From positions 186,001-250,000 of the forward strand of contig JAXMBK010000003.1 of NCBI GenBank assembly GCA_046349935.1: 64,000 bases of DNA. Direction: 5' to 3'. The DNA comes from CAIXSC01 sp046349935 (GTDB lineage Bacteria; Planctomycetota; Planctomycetia; Pirellulales; Pirellulaceae). Below, one piece after another: positions 54,901 through 62,453 of the stretch; positions within the stretch are counted from its first letter, which is position 1, and the number at the start of each line of letters is the position of its first letter. The position numbers and the translations under genes were made by a program. The notes under the pieces are model-generated. The model was given only the letters and a program-made list of their open reading frames with translations, made no database searches and had not been told where the DNA came from.

Positions 54901-55388
54901 ATATGCATCACCGCATAATTGCTCAGGTACAACTGGTCGTATCGCTCGTCCGGCGAGTTGATGCTCACCGTCATCAGAATGTCGGGGGACCGTTTCTTGG
55001 TCGTGACGCCCGTTTGGCGCACCACGTCCGGCAACGCCGGCAACGCCAAGCTCACGCGATTCTGCACGAGGACTTGCGCTAGGTTCAGATCGACGCCCGG
55101 TTGAAAGGTGACGGTGAGCGAATAGCTGCCGTCGCTTGTGCATTGCGACGACATGTACAGCATGTCTTCGACGCCGTTGACTTGCTGTTCAATCGGCGAC
55201 GCAACCGTCTCGGAAACCACCTGCGCGCTGGCGCCCGGATAATTGCACTCCACCTGAATCGTCGGCGGTGCAATCGGCGGATACTGCGCCAACGGCAGCG
55301 TCGTCACTGCGACCGCGCCGGCGAGCGTGATCACGATCGACAGTACGGCGGCAAAGATGGGACGATCGATGAAGAAACGACTAAACAC
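51957..55388 (-). CDS. RND-family (HAE1) efflux pump, first copy
   Basis: A 1143-residue AcrB-like pump with intact proton-relay motif GIVVDDAIVVIEA (about 403-415) and standard porter domains. It starts with GTG at 55388, six bases after the adaptor stop. A C-terminal extension of about 100 residues is rich in Pro, Asp and Glu (SPPDISPPASVDETATV) and is not typical of the family. Together with the adaptor and the second pump it forms a TetR-controlled tripartite efflux operon; no outer-membrane channel gene is present in the window. Confidence 0.94.
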   Translation of the reverse strand: MFSRFFIDRPIFAAVLSIVITLAGAVAVTTLPLAQYPPIAPPTIQVECNYPGASAQVVSETVASPIEQQVNGVEDMLYMSSQCTSDGSYSLTVTFQPGVDLNLAQVLVQNRVSLALPALPDVVRQTGVTTKKRSPDILMTVSINSPDERYDQLYLSNYAVMHIQDELARLPGISEVRVFGQRDYSLRIWLDPDLLAVRELTVIDVMNAIRAQNMAVAVGQIGQPPAVDGQVRQVPLHVQGRLTEPEEFGLIVLRTTEDGRRIRIKDVSRVEMGARSHDISNRFDSKPTVGIAIFQLPDANALATADEIKAKMAELSQDFPDGVVYEIGYDTTPFIRESLEEVTKALRDAVLLVALVVLVFLQGWRPAIIPLIAVPVAIVGTFAAMYLVGFSLNNLTLFGLVLAIGIVVDDAIVVIEAVEQQIEHGFDPRTAALRAMDEVAGPIIAVGFVLTAVFVPCAFVPGIVGQFFRQFALTIAVSTVLSTINSLTLSPALAALLLRPKQGRRDPLTWLLDTLCGWLFRIFNGTVRRSTHAYVRVVRGLVRVPLLVLLVYGGLVGLTYWGVGQLPTGFIPTQDKGYLIASVQLPDSASAERTKEVIAKIETIARETPGVKNVNSVAGNSFLLSAYGSNFGSMFIILDSFYERRTPDLSGDAILGKLKTRFMTEIPEAQVNVFPPPAVSGLGRAGGFKIMVEDRGDLGPNVLQQQTDNLIAKGNEAGRLTGLFTVYKATSPQLFVDVDRDACLKQGVNLSDVFATMQGYLGSRYVNDFNRFGRTWQVIVQADQSQRDSVDDVRRLQVRNRQGRMVPLGSLAQVRLVGGPLVLTRYNMYPASAVNGNVATGVSTGQGIALLEEIARRELPSAMSFEWTEITYLEKLSSNTGFIVFALSVVFVFLVLAALYESWALPLAVILVVPLCVLSSIAGVAYAKLDINVFTQIGFVVLIGLACKNAILIVEFAKRRRELGEDLSTAIQDACRLRLRPILMTSFAFILGVVPLVAATGAGAEMRRALGTAVFSGMLGVTVFGLFLTPVFFTVIDRVSHWRLWAKTGLAALGRTTLDLLRFGPLRRLAARRPVEKTPPPAAALSDVSPPDISPPASVDETATVGSDGDRDAVDRHAVELAVPAAVGSTDELTEAETPVSPR

Positions 55389-55394
55389 GGAAAA

Positions 55395-56654
55395 TCACGC
55401 GCCCGCAGGCGCATCCTTCTTGTGTAGTTCGTCAACCGACTTGGGCGCGACCGGCTTTCCCTTCTTGATGCGTTGATGCCCCGTCACCACCACGCGCTCG
55501 CCCGACTTGAGCCCCTTTTCGATGACCCGCTGGCCGCCGTCCAAGACGCCGATTTCCACCGGCCGCTGCTCCACCAAATTGTCGGCGCCCACGACGTACA
55601 AGAAGCGCCGCCCCTGGTCGCTCGCCAGCGCCTCTTCCGGCACCAACAGTGCGGCGCGCGGCGCCCCGACTGGGAAGCGCAGTCGCACAAACAGCCCCGG
55701 CGACAACAGTCGATCTTTGTTTTCCACCAAGATGCGGACGCGCAACGTCCCCGTCGTCGGGTCGATATGGTTGTCTTCAAAGTCAATCGTGCCCGTGCGA
55801 ACGTACTCCTGCTCGTCCGCCAGCGAGACGAGGACGGCGAGCGTCGGCGAAGCGGCGGGCGGCGTCGATGACGATTCCGACTGCGTCGGCTCGGGAGACC
55901 GACTTTCGAGCACAAACGGATTCGCGATCTTGCCTTCTTGAATCAAGCGCCGCAGACGCAGCACCGTGCGTTCATCGATGTCGAAGTAAACGTGAATCGG
56001 GTCGTCGCTCATGATCGTCGCCAACGGCGTTTCGTCCGCGCGAACCAGATTGCCGGGATCGACCAAACGACGACTGATCCGCCCCGAGGCAGGCGCGGTG
56101 ATGCGCGTGAAGCCGACGTTGAGCTGAGCCAAGTCGCGCGCGGCTTCGGCCACTTCGACCGCCGCTTGGGCTTCGGACAAGTCGAAGATGCGCAAATCGT
56201 AGTCCTCCTCGGACATCACCTTCCGCGCAAAGAGCTCTTCCGCGCGATGCTTCTGCTTCTCAAGCCGCGCCACGCGGGCTTTCGCCTGATCCACCGTCGC
56301 CTCGGCCTTCGCCAATTCTGCGTCGTAGGTCCGCGGATCGATTTCAAACAGCAAGTCGTCCTTTTGGACCGTGGCGCCGTCCTGGAACGCCACGCGGTTC
56401 AGGTAGCCGCTCACCCGCGCTCGCACTTCCACCGACGAAACGGCCCAAGTGCGGCCGGTAAACTCTTCGTATTCCTGCACGTCGCGCGAGACGGGCGTCG
56501 TGAAAAACACCTCGGGCGGCGGCGGTTGCTTGGCGGGCGCAGCGGCCGTCGCAGACGCCTTTTGACAGCCGCCCGCGGAAAACAGGCCGAGCGCGCCGCC
56601 AACGGCGGTCAGCGCGAGGAACAGCAGATGGGAGGAGGCGGGTGGACGAGCCAT
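55395..56654 (-). CDS. RND efflux periplasmic adaptor lipoprotein
   Basis: A 419-residue membrane-fusion protein (AcrA-like). A lipoprotein signal with lipobox FSAGGC (Cys30) anchors it to the inner membrane. Then come barrel-sandwich halves (about 65-90 and 180-205; TAPASGRISRRLV), an alpha-helical hairpin (about 90-180) and a beta-barrel domain. A Ser/Glu/Thr-rich insertion (about 245-270) lies in the beta-barrel part. It is the first gene of the efflux operon and is divergent from its TetR regulator, with the operator between them. Confidence 0.94.
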   Translation of the reverse strand: MARPPASSHLLFLALTAVGGALGLFSAGGCQKASATAAAPAKQPPPPEVFFTTPVSRDVQEYEEFTGRTWAVSSVEVRARVSGYLNRVAFQDGATVQKDDLLFEIDPRTYDAELAKAEATVDQAKARVARLEKQKHRAEELFARKVMSEEDYDLRIFDLSEAQAAVEVAEAARDLAQLNVGFTRITAPASGRISRRLVDPGNLVRADETPLATIMSDDPIHVYFDIDERTVLRLRRLIQEGKIANPFVLESRSPEPTQSESSSTPPAASPTLAVLVSLADEQEYVRTGTIDFEDNHIDPTTGTLRVRILVENKDRLLSPGLFVRLRFPVGAPRAALLVPEEALASDQGRRFLYVVGADNLVEQRPVEIGVLDGGQRVIEKGLKSGERVVVTGHQRIKKGKPVAPKSVDELHKKDAPAGA

Positions 56655-56706
56655 AGGGTCGCTCGGTTCGCGAATTTCGGTGGGGGTCGCACGCAGGAGG
56701 TCAAAA

Positions 56707-56724
56707 TGACTGACTGGTCAGTCA
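56707..56724. promoter_or_regulatory. TetR operator of the RND efflux operon
   Basis: Inverted repeat TGACTGAC-TG-GTCAGTCA, 8-base arms with a 2-base centre. It lies midway between the divergent adaptor and tetR starts (130-base region), 53 bases before the adaptor ATG and 60 before the tetR ATG. TGACTGAC-type palindromes are a known class of TetR operators for efflux genes. Confidence 0.75.
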
Positions 56725-56783
56725 CTCAAACTCATGTTAGACTGCTCGAACGGAATGTCAATCATCACGACGCGAAGTCGCCC

Positions 56784-57431
56784 ATGCCCCCAGCCGCCTC
56801 CTCCACCGCCGACCCCGCTGGAAACGAGTCGCAACGACGGCTCGAAAAACGACAGGCGATCGTCGACGTCGCCGCGCGCCGGTTCGCCGAGATCGGTTAC
56901 GCCGACTGCGATATGGCGGCGCTCGCCAAAGACCTCGGCGTCGCCAAAGGCACCCTCTATCTCTACTTTCCCAGTAAAGAAGAACTCTTCTACGCCTGCG
57001 TCGACGCCGGCATGCAGCAGTTGCAGGCCGCGGTGCAGAATGCGGCCGCCTCCCAAGTCGATCCGCTCGCTCGCATCTCGCACGCCGTCCGCGCTTACCT
57101 CGCCTTTTTCGAGGCGCACCCGGAACACGTCGAACTGTTCATTCAAGAGCGAGCCAGTTTCAAGCACCGCAAACAGCCGACGTTCTTTCACTATCGCGAA
57201 CAAATTCGTTCTCGCTGGCGTTCGGTCTACCTCGAACTGCAACAGCAAGGACGCCTCCGCGCCGACCTCCCCGTCGAACGCATGCTCGAGAACGTCGGCA
57301 ATCTGCTGTACGGCACGATGTTCACCAACCACTTCGCGGGCCGTCAGATTTCGCTCGACGAACAACACGCCGCCATCATGGCGATCATCTACCGCGGAAT
57401 CTTGCCGTCGCCGTCGGAGGAGATAAGCTAG
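56784..57431 (+). CDS. TetR/AcrR-family regulator of RND efflux
   Basis: A 215-residue repressor. The HTH (about residues 22-68) has RQAIVDVAARRFAEIGYADC and GVAKGTLYLYFPSKEELF. The ligand domain resembles TetR_C-type efflux regulators. The long open frame upstream runs antisense through the adaptor gene and is not real; the ATG at 56784 was chosen by the HTH position. It most likely represses the divergent RND operon and itself through the palindrome at 56707-56724. Confidence 0.9.
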   Translation: MPPAASSTADPAGNESQRRLEKRQAIVDVAARRFAEIGYADCDMAALAKDLGVAKGTLYLYFPSKEELFYACVDAGMQQLQAAVQNAAASQVDPLARISHAVRAYLAFFEAHPEHVELFIQERASFKHRKQPTFFHYREQIRSRWRSVYLELQQQGRLRADLPVERMLENVGNLLYGTMFTNHFAGRQISLDEQHAAIMAIIYRGILPSPSEEIS

Positions 57432-57480
57432 AGCCCGCCGCTCCCACCTTTCCCCTCCTGCCCCACGCGAGTCTCGTCCC

Positions 57481-58845
57481 ATGCAGCGACGTAGTTTCCT
57501 CGGTCTCGGACTCGCCGGCGGTCTCTCGCTTTGCTCCCCCGCACTGGCCCTCGCAGCGCCCAAGGCGGCAGCGAAGAACGTGCTGCTGATCTACGAGCAA
57601 GGCGGGCTCTCGCACCTCGACACCTTCGACCCCAAGCCGGCAGCGCCGAGCGACCATCGCAGTCCATTCGCGCCGATTTCCACAAGCGTCCCCGGTTTGC
57701 AGTTCACGTCGCTGCTGTCGCACACGGCGCGCATCGCCCACCATTTGACCGTGGTGCGCTCCATGTACCATAAAGGGGGCGCCGTCAACGGCCACCCCGA
57801 CGGCACTCAATACGCTCTCTCCGGCGAAGTCCCCGGCGGACCGCTCGAGATGCCCGACATGGGCGGAGCGATCGCGTACAAGCTGGGCTCGCGCTGTTCC
57901 TACCTGCCGCCGTACATCATGATCCCGGGGAACCACGAGCAAGCGGCGATGACGCGGCAAGGCTTCTTGCCCGCTTGGACGAAGGTCTTCAAGACGGGCG
58001 GACGCGATGTGTCCGACTCCAAATGGCGCATACCCGATCTGGGACTGCTCGCCGGCATCGACTCGCAGCGTTTTCTCGATCGCACCGACCTCTTGAGCAA
58101 CCTGAATGTGGCCGTCTCAGCACCCAGTCCGTCGCTGGACGGCATGCAGGCGTTGCGGGACAAAGCGGTCGACATGCTCACCAACCCGCAGGCGCGCAGC
58201 GCCTTTCAGCTAGCCGACGAGCCCGATGCGGTCCGCGACAGGTACGGCCGCGGCCATCGCGGACAATGCTATTTGCTCGGTCGACGCCTCATCGAGCGGG
58301 GAGTCCGCTTCGTGACCGTCGATGTGCGCGAGCCGGAGACGAAGGCGACGCCGGGCGGCTTCAACATGAATTGGGACCACCACGACCTGATCTACACCTC
58401 CGGCTCGTGCGGGACGGTTCGCGACAAAGCGGGCGGCGAGGGACGCTACGGCATCGGCCATTGGGTGATGATGGGGAGCACCGACCAAGCGTTCGCGGCT
58501 TTGATCTCCGACCTCGAAGAGCGCGGGCTGCTCGCCGAAACGCTGGTAGTGTTCGCCACCGAGTTCGGACGCACGCCGCGACTCAACAAATTCCAAGGCC
58601 GCGACCACTGGGCCTTTGGCTACTCGCACGCCTTCGCCGGCGCCGGCGTCCCGGGCGGGCAAGTGGTCGGTCGCACCGACCGCGACGGGGGCTACGTCAT
58701 TGAGAAGCCCTATTTGCCCGAAGACGTCGCCGCCTCGATCTACGAGAAACTCGGCATCCGCCGCGAACAGCCCGTCTATACGCCGGCCAACCGACCGGTG
58801 TTCCTCGCCCATGGCGGCAAGAGGATCGACGAACTGTTTGCGTGA
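57481..58845 (+). CDS. Tat-exported DUF1501 protein
   Basis: A 454-residue protein with a twin-arginine start (MQRRSFLGLGLAGG). It has the DUF1501 layout (alkaline-phosphatase-like superfamily): VLLIYEQGGLSHLDTFDPKP near the N-terminus, HHDLIY in the middle and FATEFGRTPRLN, GRDHW towards the C-terminus. Such proteins are very abundant in planctomycetes, commonly next to DUF1549/DUF1553 genes, which are absent here. The catalytic function is not established. It follows tetR by 49 bases on the same strand. Confidence 0.92.
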   Translation: MQRRSFLGLGLAGGLSLCSPALALAAPKAAAKNVLLIYEQGGLSHLDTFDPKPAAPSDHRSPFAPISTSVPGLQFTSLLSHTARIAHHLTVVRSMYHKGGAVNGHPDGTQYALSGEVPGGPLEMPDMGGAIAYKLGSRCSYLPPYIMIPGNHEQAAMTRQGFLPAWTKVFKTGGRDVSDSKWRIPDLGLLAGIDSQRFLDRTDLLSNLNVAVSAPSPSLDGMQALRDKAVDMLTNPQARSAFQLADEPDAVRDRYGRGHRGQCYLLGRRLIERGVRFVTVDVREPETKATPGGFNMNWDHHDLIYTSGSCGTVRDKAGGEGRYGIGHWVMMGSTDQAFAALISDLEERGLLAETLVVFATEFGRTPRLNKFQGRDHWAFGYSHAFAGAGVPGGQVVGRTDRDGGYVIEKPYLPEDVAASIYEKLGIRREQPVYTPANRPVFLAHGGKRIDELFA

Positions 58846-58907
58846 ACGTGCGGCAGGGCGAGCATCGGCGCAACGAACACATGCGGCGCGGCGCCGGCGT
58901 TGGGCCG

Positions 58908-58934
58908 GCGTAACAGGCTGGAAGCCTGTTCTAC
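58908..58934. repeat. Dispersed palindrome copy B
   Basis: ACAGGCT GGA AGCCTGT (58913-58929), continuing TTCTAC. It is the reverse complement of copy A at 43011-43032. The CTA of its TTCTAC flank (58931-58933) is the reverse complement of the stop codon of the DUF1559 gene, so the repeat and the gene end overlap. Confidence 0.7.
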
Positions 58935-59881
58935 GGCATTTCCACCACCTCGTCGCTGGCGGCGGTGACAAGGGCGGCGAGGACGCGCAGCGAGACGGTT
59001 TCACTAATCAGTTGGACCCGGCCGTCGACAAATAGGAAGTTTGCGCCGCTGGGATGGAATGCAAAAGGCTCATTGTCGTTGCGACGATTCATCGCAGCAG
59101 AGCAATTCACGCCGCATCCCTCCAGCGAACCGTCGGCGGCGGCGCCGTCCAAACTAAACGGCCCTTCGCTGTCGGCCCAGCAGATGCCTTGGTCGTTGAA
59201 GAGGGCGGGTTGCGCGATGCGCTTGCGGTACACGCGCGGCCGTCCCGCACATTCCACCACCATGACCGTGTTCGAGGTCCCGTCGAGCACATCGGCGATC
59301 TTGGACGTGGAGTTGCGATACATCACAGAGAAGCGATTCGTCGAACTATAAATGGCGACCGGCAAGTGCGGATTGATCGATGCCGGTTGCACCCCCATGA
59401 CCGCTTCGTAGTCGGTCGGCGCCACCGGATTCACAAACGTCATCGCCGGCCGCGGCGACTTGGCCACCGCCGACGTCACTTCCATCCCCGTCGGGGTGCT
59501 CGCACAACGAAATATCTTGAGCGGCACGGCGGCAACGGTGGGATTGGTCCCCTCCCACCAGTTCAGATTGAAGTCGTACAAGTCCTTGACGTTTTGCTGT
59601 TCCAGATAGGGCAGCGTCAACGGTCGCCAACCGACGTACTTTCCCGCGGGGTTCCCCGGCCCGACCGTCGTCCAGCCCGACGCCGGAAAGACCTGATTGA
59701 CGTCGTGAAACATGTGCAAGCCCAGACCGAGCTGCCGCATGTTGTTGACGCAAGAAGCGCGGCGCGCCGCCTCGCGCGCGGCTTGCACCGCAGGCAGCAG
59801 CAGCGCAACGAGTATCCCGATGATGGCGATCACCACCAGCAATTCGACCAGCGTAAAACCGACGCTACGACGACGAACCAT
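58931..59881 (-). CDS. DUF1559 pseudopilin-like protein
   Basis: A 316-residue second DUF1559 protein. The N-terminus VGFTLVELLVVIAIIGILV is the pseudopilin helix with prepilin-peptidase site, followed by AVQAAREAARRASCVNNMRQ. The C-terminal motif FHPSGANFLFVDGRV matches the H-x9-DG signature. GAGG lies shortly before the ATG at 59881; the frame stays open to 59995 without a better start. The stop codon falls in a dispersed palindrome. The 180 bases upstream to 60062 show no feature I can name with confidence. Confidence 0.94.
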   Translation of the reverse strand: MVRRRSVGFTLVELLVVIAIIGILVALLLPAVQAAREAARRASCVNNMRQLGLGLHMFHDVNQVFPASGWTTVGPGNPAGKYVGWRPLTLPYLEQQNVKDLYDFNLNWWEGTNPTVAAVPLKIFRCASTPTGMEVTSAVAKSPRPAMTFVNPVAPTDYEAVMGVQPASINPHLPVAIYSSTNRFSVMYRNSTSKIADVLDGTSNTVMVVECAGRPRVYRKRIAQPALFNDQGICWADSEGPFSLDGAAADGSLEGCGVNCSAAMNRRNDNEPFAFHPSGANFLFVDGRVQLISETVSLRVLAALVTAASDEVVEMP

Positions 59882-60061
59882 ACTAACCTCGTCCTGAAAA
59901 CACCCTCCCCGCTTGTCGCGTCGGTCGCTTCCCTGCGAGCCGCCGTCGCTCCCCACTTCTTGCAGGTTAGTTCCCCGCTCAGCGCCGTAAATCAATTCGT
60001 CAAGTTTTCGTGAACTTTTTTCCGCTCAAATCCCCGCCGCTCCGAACAACTATCCCAGCCG

Positions 60062-60325
60062 TCATGGGTCGGAGGGGGCGGGAGGCGCGACCGGCGGGGC
60101 GGCGACCTCGGTCCCCCCGGTCGGCGCTGGTCGTTCTTTCTTCTGCGATTCCAGCCATTCCGGGAAATCGGGATGTTTTCCACACCAACAGTCGCTGTGC
60201 CGTTCGTGGTACCGCGGCGACCGTCGGCACTCGCCGTTCACGTTGATTCCCACCGACCGATCGCCCCGCTTGTTGAACGGCGGACAGAAGAAATAGGGAC
60301 ACGTTTTGCAGGTCGGGCGTTCCAT
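60062..60325 (-). CDS. Small cysteine-rich protein
   Basis: An 87-residue protein hidden in a longer open frame. The sequence MERPTCKTCPYFFCPP...GECRRSP...DCWCGKHPDFPEWL has Cys/His spacing (CKTC, C, C, CWC, CGKH) that suggests one metal-binding module; the C-terminus is a short Pro/Ala tail. AAAGGA six bases before the ATG at 60325 decides the start. Proteins of this kind recur in planctomycete genomes as uncharacterised small Cys-rich proteins (from memory). It is divergent from the ABC exporter. Confidence 0.75.
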   Translation of the reverse strand: MERPTCKTCPYFFCPPFNKRGDRSVGINVNGECRRSPRYHERHSDCWCGKHPDFPEWLESQKKERPAPTGGTEVAAPPVAPPAPSDP

Positions 60326-60424
60326 CACATTCCTTTCGCACTCAAGAAAAGATTTCGCTTTCATTTCGTGGACTTCGAGGGCCCGCCTTTCGCGCGCAAC
60401 CGCCGAACCAGTATCGTAGTTCAA

Positions 60425-62377
60425 ATGCATACGACACCTGACCGCTCGGGACACGGCAGCCGAGCCCAATTTGAAGCCTATCGCCGCAAAGTCAAAGAAA
60501 AACAGCTGCCGCAAGGGAGCATCCACGGTTCTAGCGAAACTCGACGCGCCAAAGATCGCGCGCGGTCGTCCAGCCAGCTGATCCGTGAGTTTCTCGGATT
60601 GCTGCGCCCTTACGCTGCGCCGCTCGCCTGGATTCTCGTCTCGCTCACGGCCTCCACGGTCATCGGACTCCTGCCTCCCGCCGGCACCAAGTTCATCGTC
60701 GACTATGGACTTACCGGTCGTACGCTGCCACCCGAATGGACCGCCCGATTTCCGTCGCTGGCCGATCCCAAACGGCTTCTCTTCGCCACCGTCGTCGTCG
60801 TGTCCTTGGTCTCGCTGCTCAAGATCCTCATCCACCTCTGGGGACGCTGGTACGCAACCAAGATCACAAAGCGAATTCAGCTCAGCATCCGGCGGCAGGT
60901 TTTCGACCACGCCGTTCGCCTGCCGTTGCATCGAGTGCAAGAATTACGTTCGGGCGGCGTCGCGTCGATCTTGCGCGAGGACGGCGGAAGCGTCGGCGAG
61001 TTGGTGTTCGGCATGCTGTTCAACCCGTGGCGCGCCGTCATCCAACTGCTTGGCAGCCTTGCCATCTTGGCCTGGGTCGACTGGCGACTGCTGGTCGGCG
61101 CCGTCGTACTCCTCCCCTCCGTCTACCTCACGCATCGCGCCTGGATCAACAGCATCCGTCCGCAGTTTCGCGCAATTCGCAAACAGCGCGAGAAGATCGA
61201 CGCCAATGCGACCGAATCGTTCGCGGGCATGCGCATCGTGCGGGCATTCAGCCGCCAACGCCGCGAGTCGTCGCGGTTCGCCATCGACAACGACTTGATG
61301 GCCCGCCAGGAACTGTACGCCTGGTGGTGGATGCGCGTCGTCGAGATCGTCTGGGAGGCGCTCATCCCTATCGCCAGCGCGGGTCTGCTCTTTTACGGCG
61401 GCTGGCGAGTGCTCGACGGCCACATGACCGTCGGCGATCTCATGATGTTCCTGGTCTACCTCTTGATGCTGCTCGAGCCGCTCGCCACGCTCGCCTCCAG
61501 CGCTACGCAATTTCAGAACAGCCTGAGCGGGCTCGACCGTGTGCTCGACCTGCTGGCCGAACCGCTGGAGATGCCGTCGACGGCGACGCATCGGCGAGTG
61601 GACCGAGCGGCGGTTGTGGGACGCATTCAATTCGAGAACGTTTCGTTCACCTATCCAGGCGGCGACAAGCCGGCTCTGCGCGACGTCGACCTGACGGTCG
61701 CCGCGGGCCAAACCGTGGCGCTCGTCGGCCCCAGCGGCGCCGGCAAAACGACGCTCAGCAACCTCGTGGCCCGATTCTACGATCCGACGGAAGGTCGAGT
61801 GACGTTGGATGGAGTCGATTTGCGCGACTACGACGTCGAGTCGTTTCGATCGCTATTGGGAGTCGTGGAACAGGATGTGTTTCTGTTCGACGGCACGATC
61901 CGCGAAAACATCGCCTACGCAAGACGCGAGGCGACCGACGCACAAGTTCGCGCCGCCGCGCAGGCCGCGAACGCGCTCGAGTTTATCGACAAGATGGCCG
62001 ACGGGCTCGACACGCTGATCGGCGAACGTGGCGTGCGCTTGAGCGGCGGTCAGCGTCAGCGGATCGCGATCGCACGCGCGATCCTCGCCGAACCAAAGAT
62101 CCTGGTGCTCGACGAAGCCACCAGCAACCTCGACACCGACAGCGAGCGTCTTATACAGCAGAGTCTGCAGCAGTTGATGCACGGCCGCACCAGCTTCGTC
62201 ATCGCGCATCGGCTCAGCACGATCGCCGACGCCGACCTGATCGTCGTGGTCGAAGACGGCCGCATCATCCAGACCGGCGCCCACGCGGAATTGATGGCCC
62301 AAGGCGGCAAGTATCGCAGCATGGTCGAGCAACAAGTCCGCATGACGCTCGGCAACTTGGCGACCTCGACGCCTTAG
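60425..62377 (+). CDS. ABC transporter, fused permease and ATPase (MsbA-like)
   Basis: A 650-residue half-transporter: a basic N-terminal tail (about 1-60), a six-helix exporter domain (about 60-385) and an ATPase domain. Walker A GPSGAGKTT (about 435-443), signature LSGGQRQR (about 539-546), Walker B ILVLDEA (about 559-565) and the H-loop IAHRLS are all present. It should work as a homodimer exporting lipids, drugs or peptides; the substrate is unknown. The ATG at 60425 was chosen because the open frame upstream is antisense to the Cys-rich gene. It ends in front of a dispersed repeat. Confidence 0.92.
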   Translation: MHTTPDRSGHGSRAQFEAYRRKVKEKQLPQGSIHGSSETRRAKDRARSSSQLIREFLGLLRPYAAPLAWILVSLTASTVIGLLPPAGTKFIVDYGLTGRTLPPEWTARFPSLADPKRLLFATVVVVSLVSLLKILIHLWGRWYATKITKRIQLSIRRQVFDHAVRLPLHRVQELRSGGVASILREDGGSVGELVFGMLFNPWRAVIQLLGSLAILAWVDWRLLVGAVVLLPSVYLTHRAWINSIRPQFRAIRKQREKIDANATESFAGMRIVRAFSRQRRESSRFAIDNDLMARQELYAWWWMRVVEIVWEALIPIASAGLLFYGGWRVLDGHMTVGDLMMFLVYLLMLLEPLATLASSATQFQNSLSGLDRVLDLLAEPLEMPSTATHRRVDRAAVVGRIQFENVSFTYPGGDKPALRDVDLTVAAGQTVALVGPSGAGKTTLSNLVARFYDPTEGRVTLDGVDLRDYDVESFRSLLGVVEQDVFLFDGTIRENIAYARREATDAQVRAAAQAANALEFIDKMADGLDTLIGERGVRLSGGQRQRIAIARAILAEPKILVLDEATSNLDTDSERLIQQSLQQLMHGRTSFVIAHRLSTIADADLIVVVEDGRIIQTGAHAELMAQGGKYRSMVEQQVRMTLGNLATSTP

Positions 62378-62380
62378 GCC

Positions 62381-62416
62381 GATGGTGGGCCCGCGCTGCG
62401 CTTGGCCCACCCTACA
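62381..62416. repeat. Dispersed GGTGGGCC palindrome
   Basis: Arms GGTGGGCC (62384-62391) and GGCCCACC (62404-62411) around a 12-base loop, then CTACA. It begins a few bases after the ABC transporter stop. I recall close relatives of this element (GTAGGGTGGGCC...) as dispersed in many bacterial genomes; it may act as a transcript end. Confidence 0.6.
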
Positions 62417-62453
62417 TTCTCTCTGAGATCTACGAGTCCTCTGTGGCCAACCG

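Noticed and set aside
55938..56783. Upstream extension of the RND tetR frame
   Set aside because: It is antisense to the adaptor gene and crosses the operator; the HTH starts shortly after the ATG at 56784.
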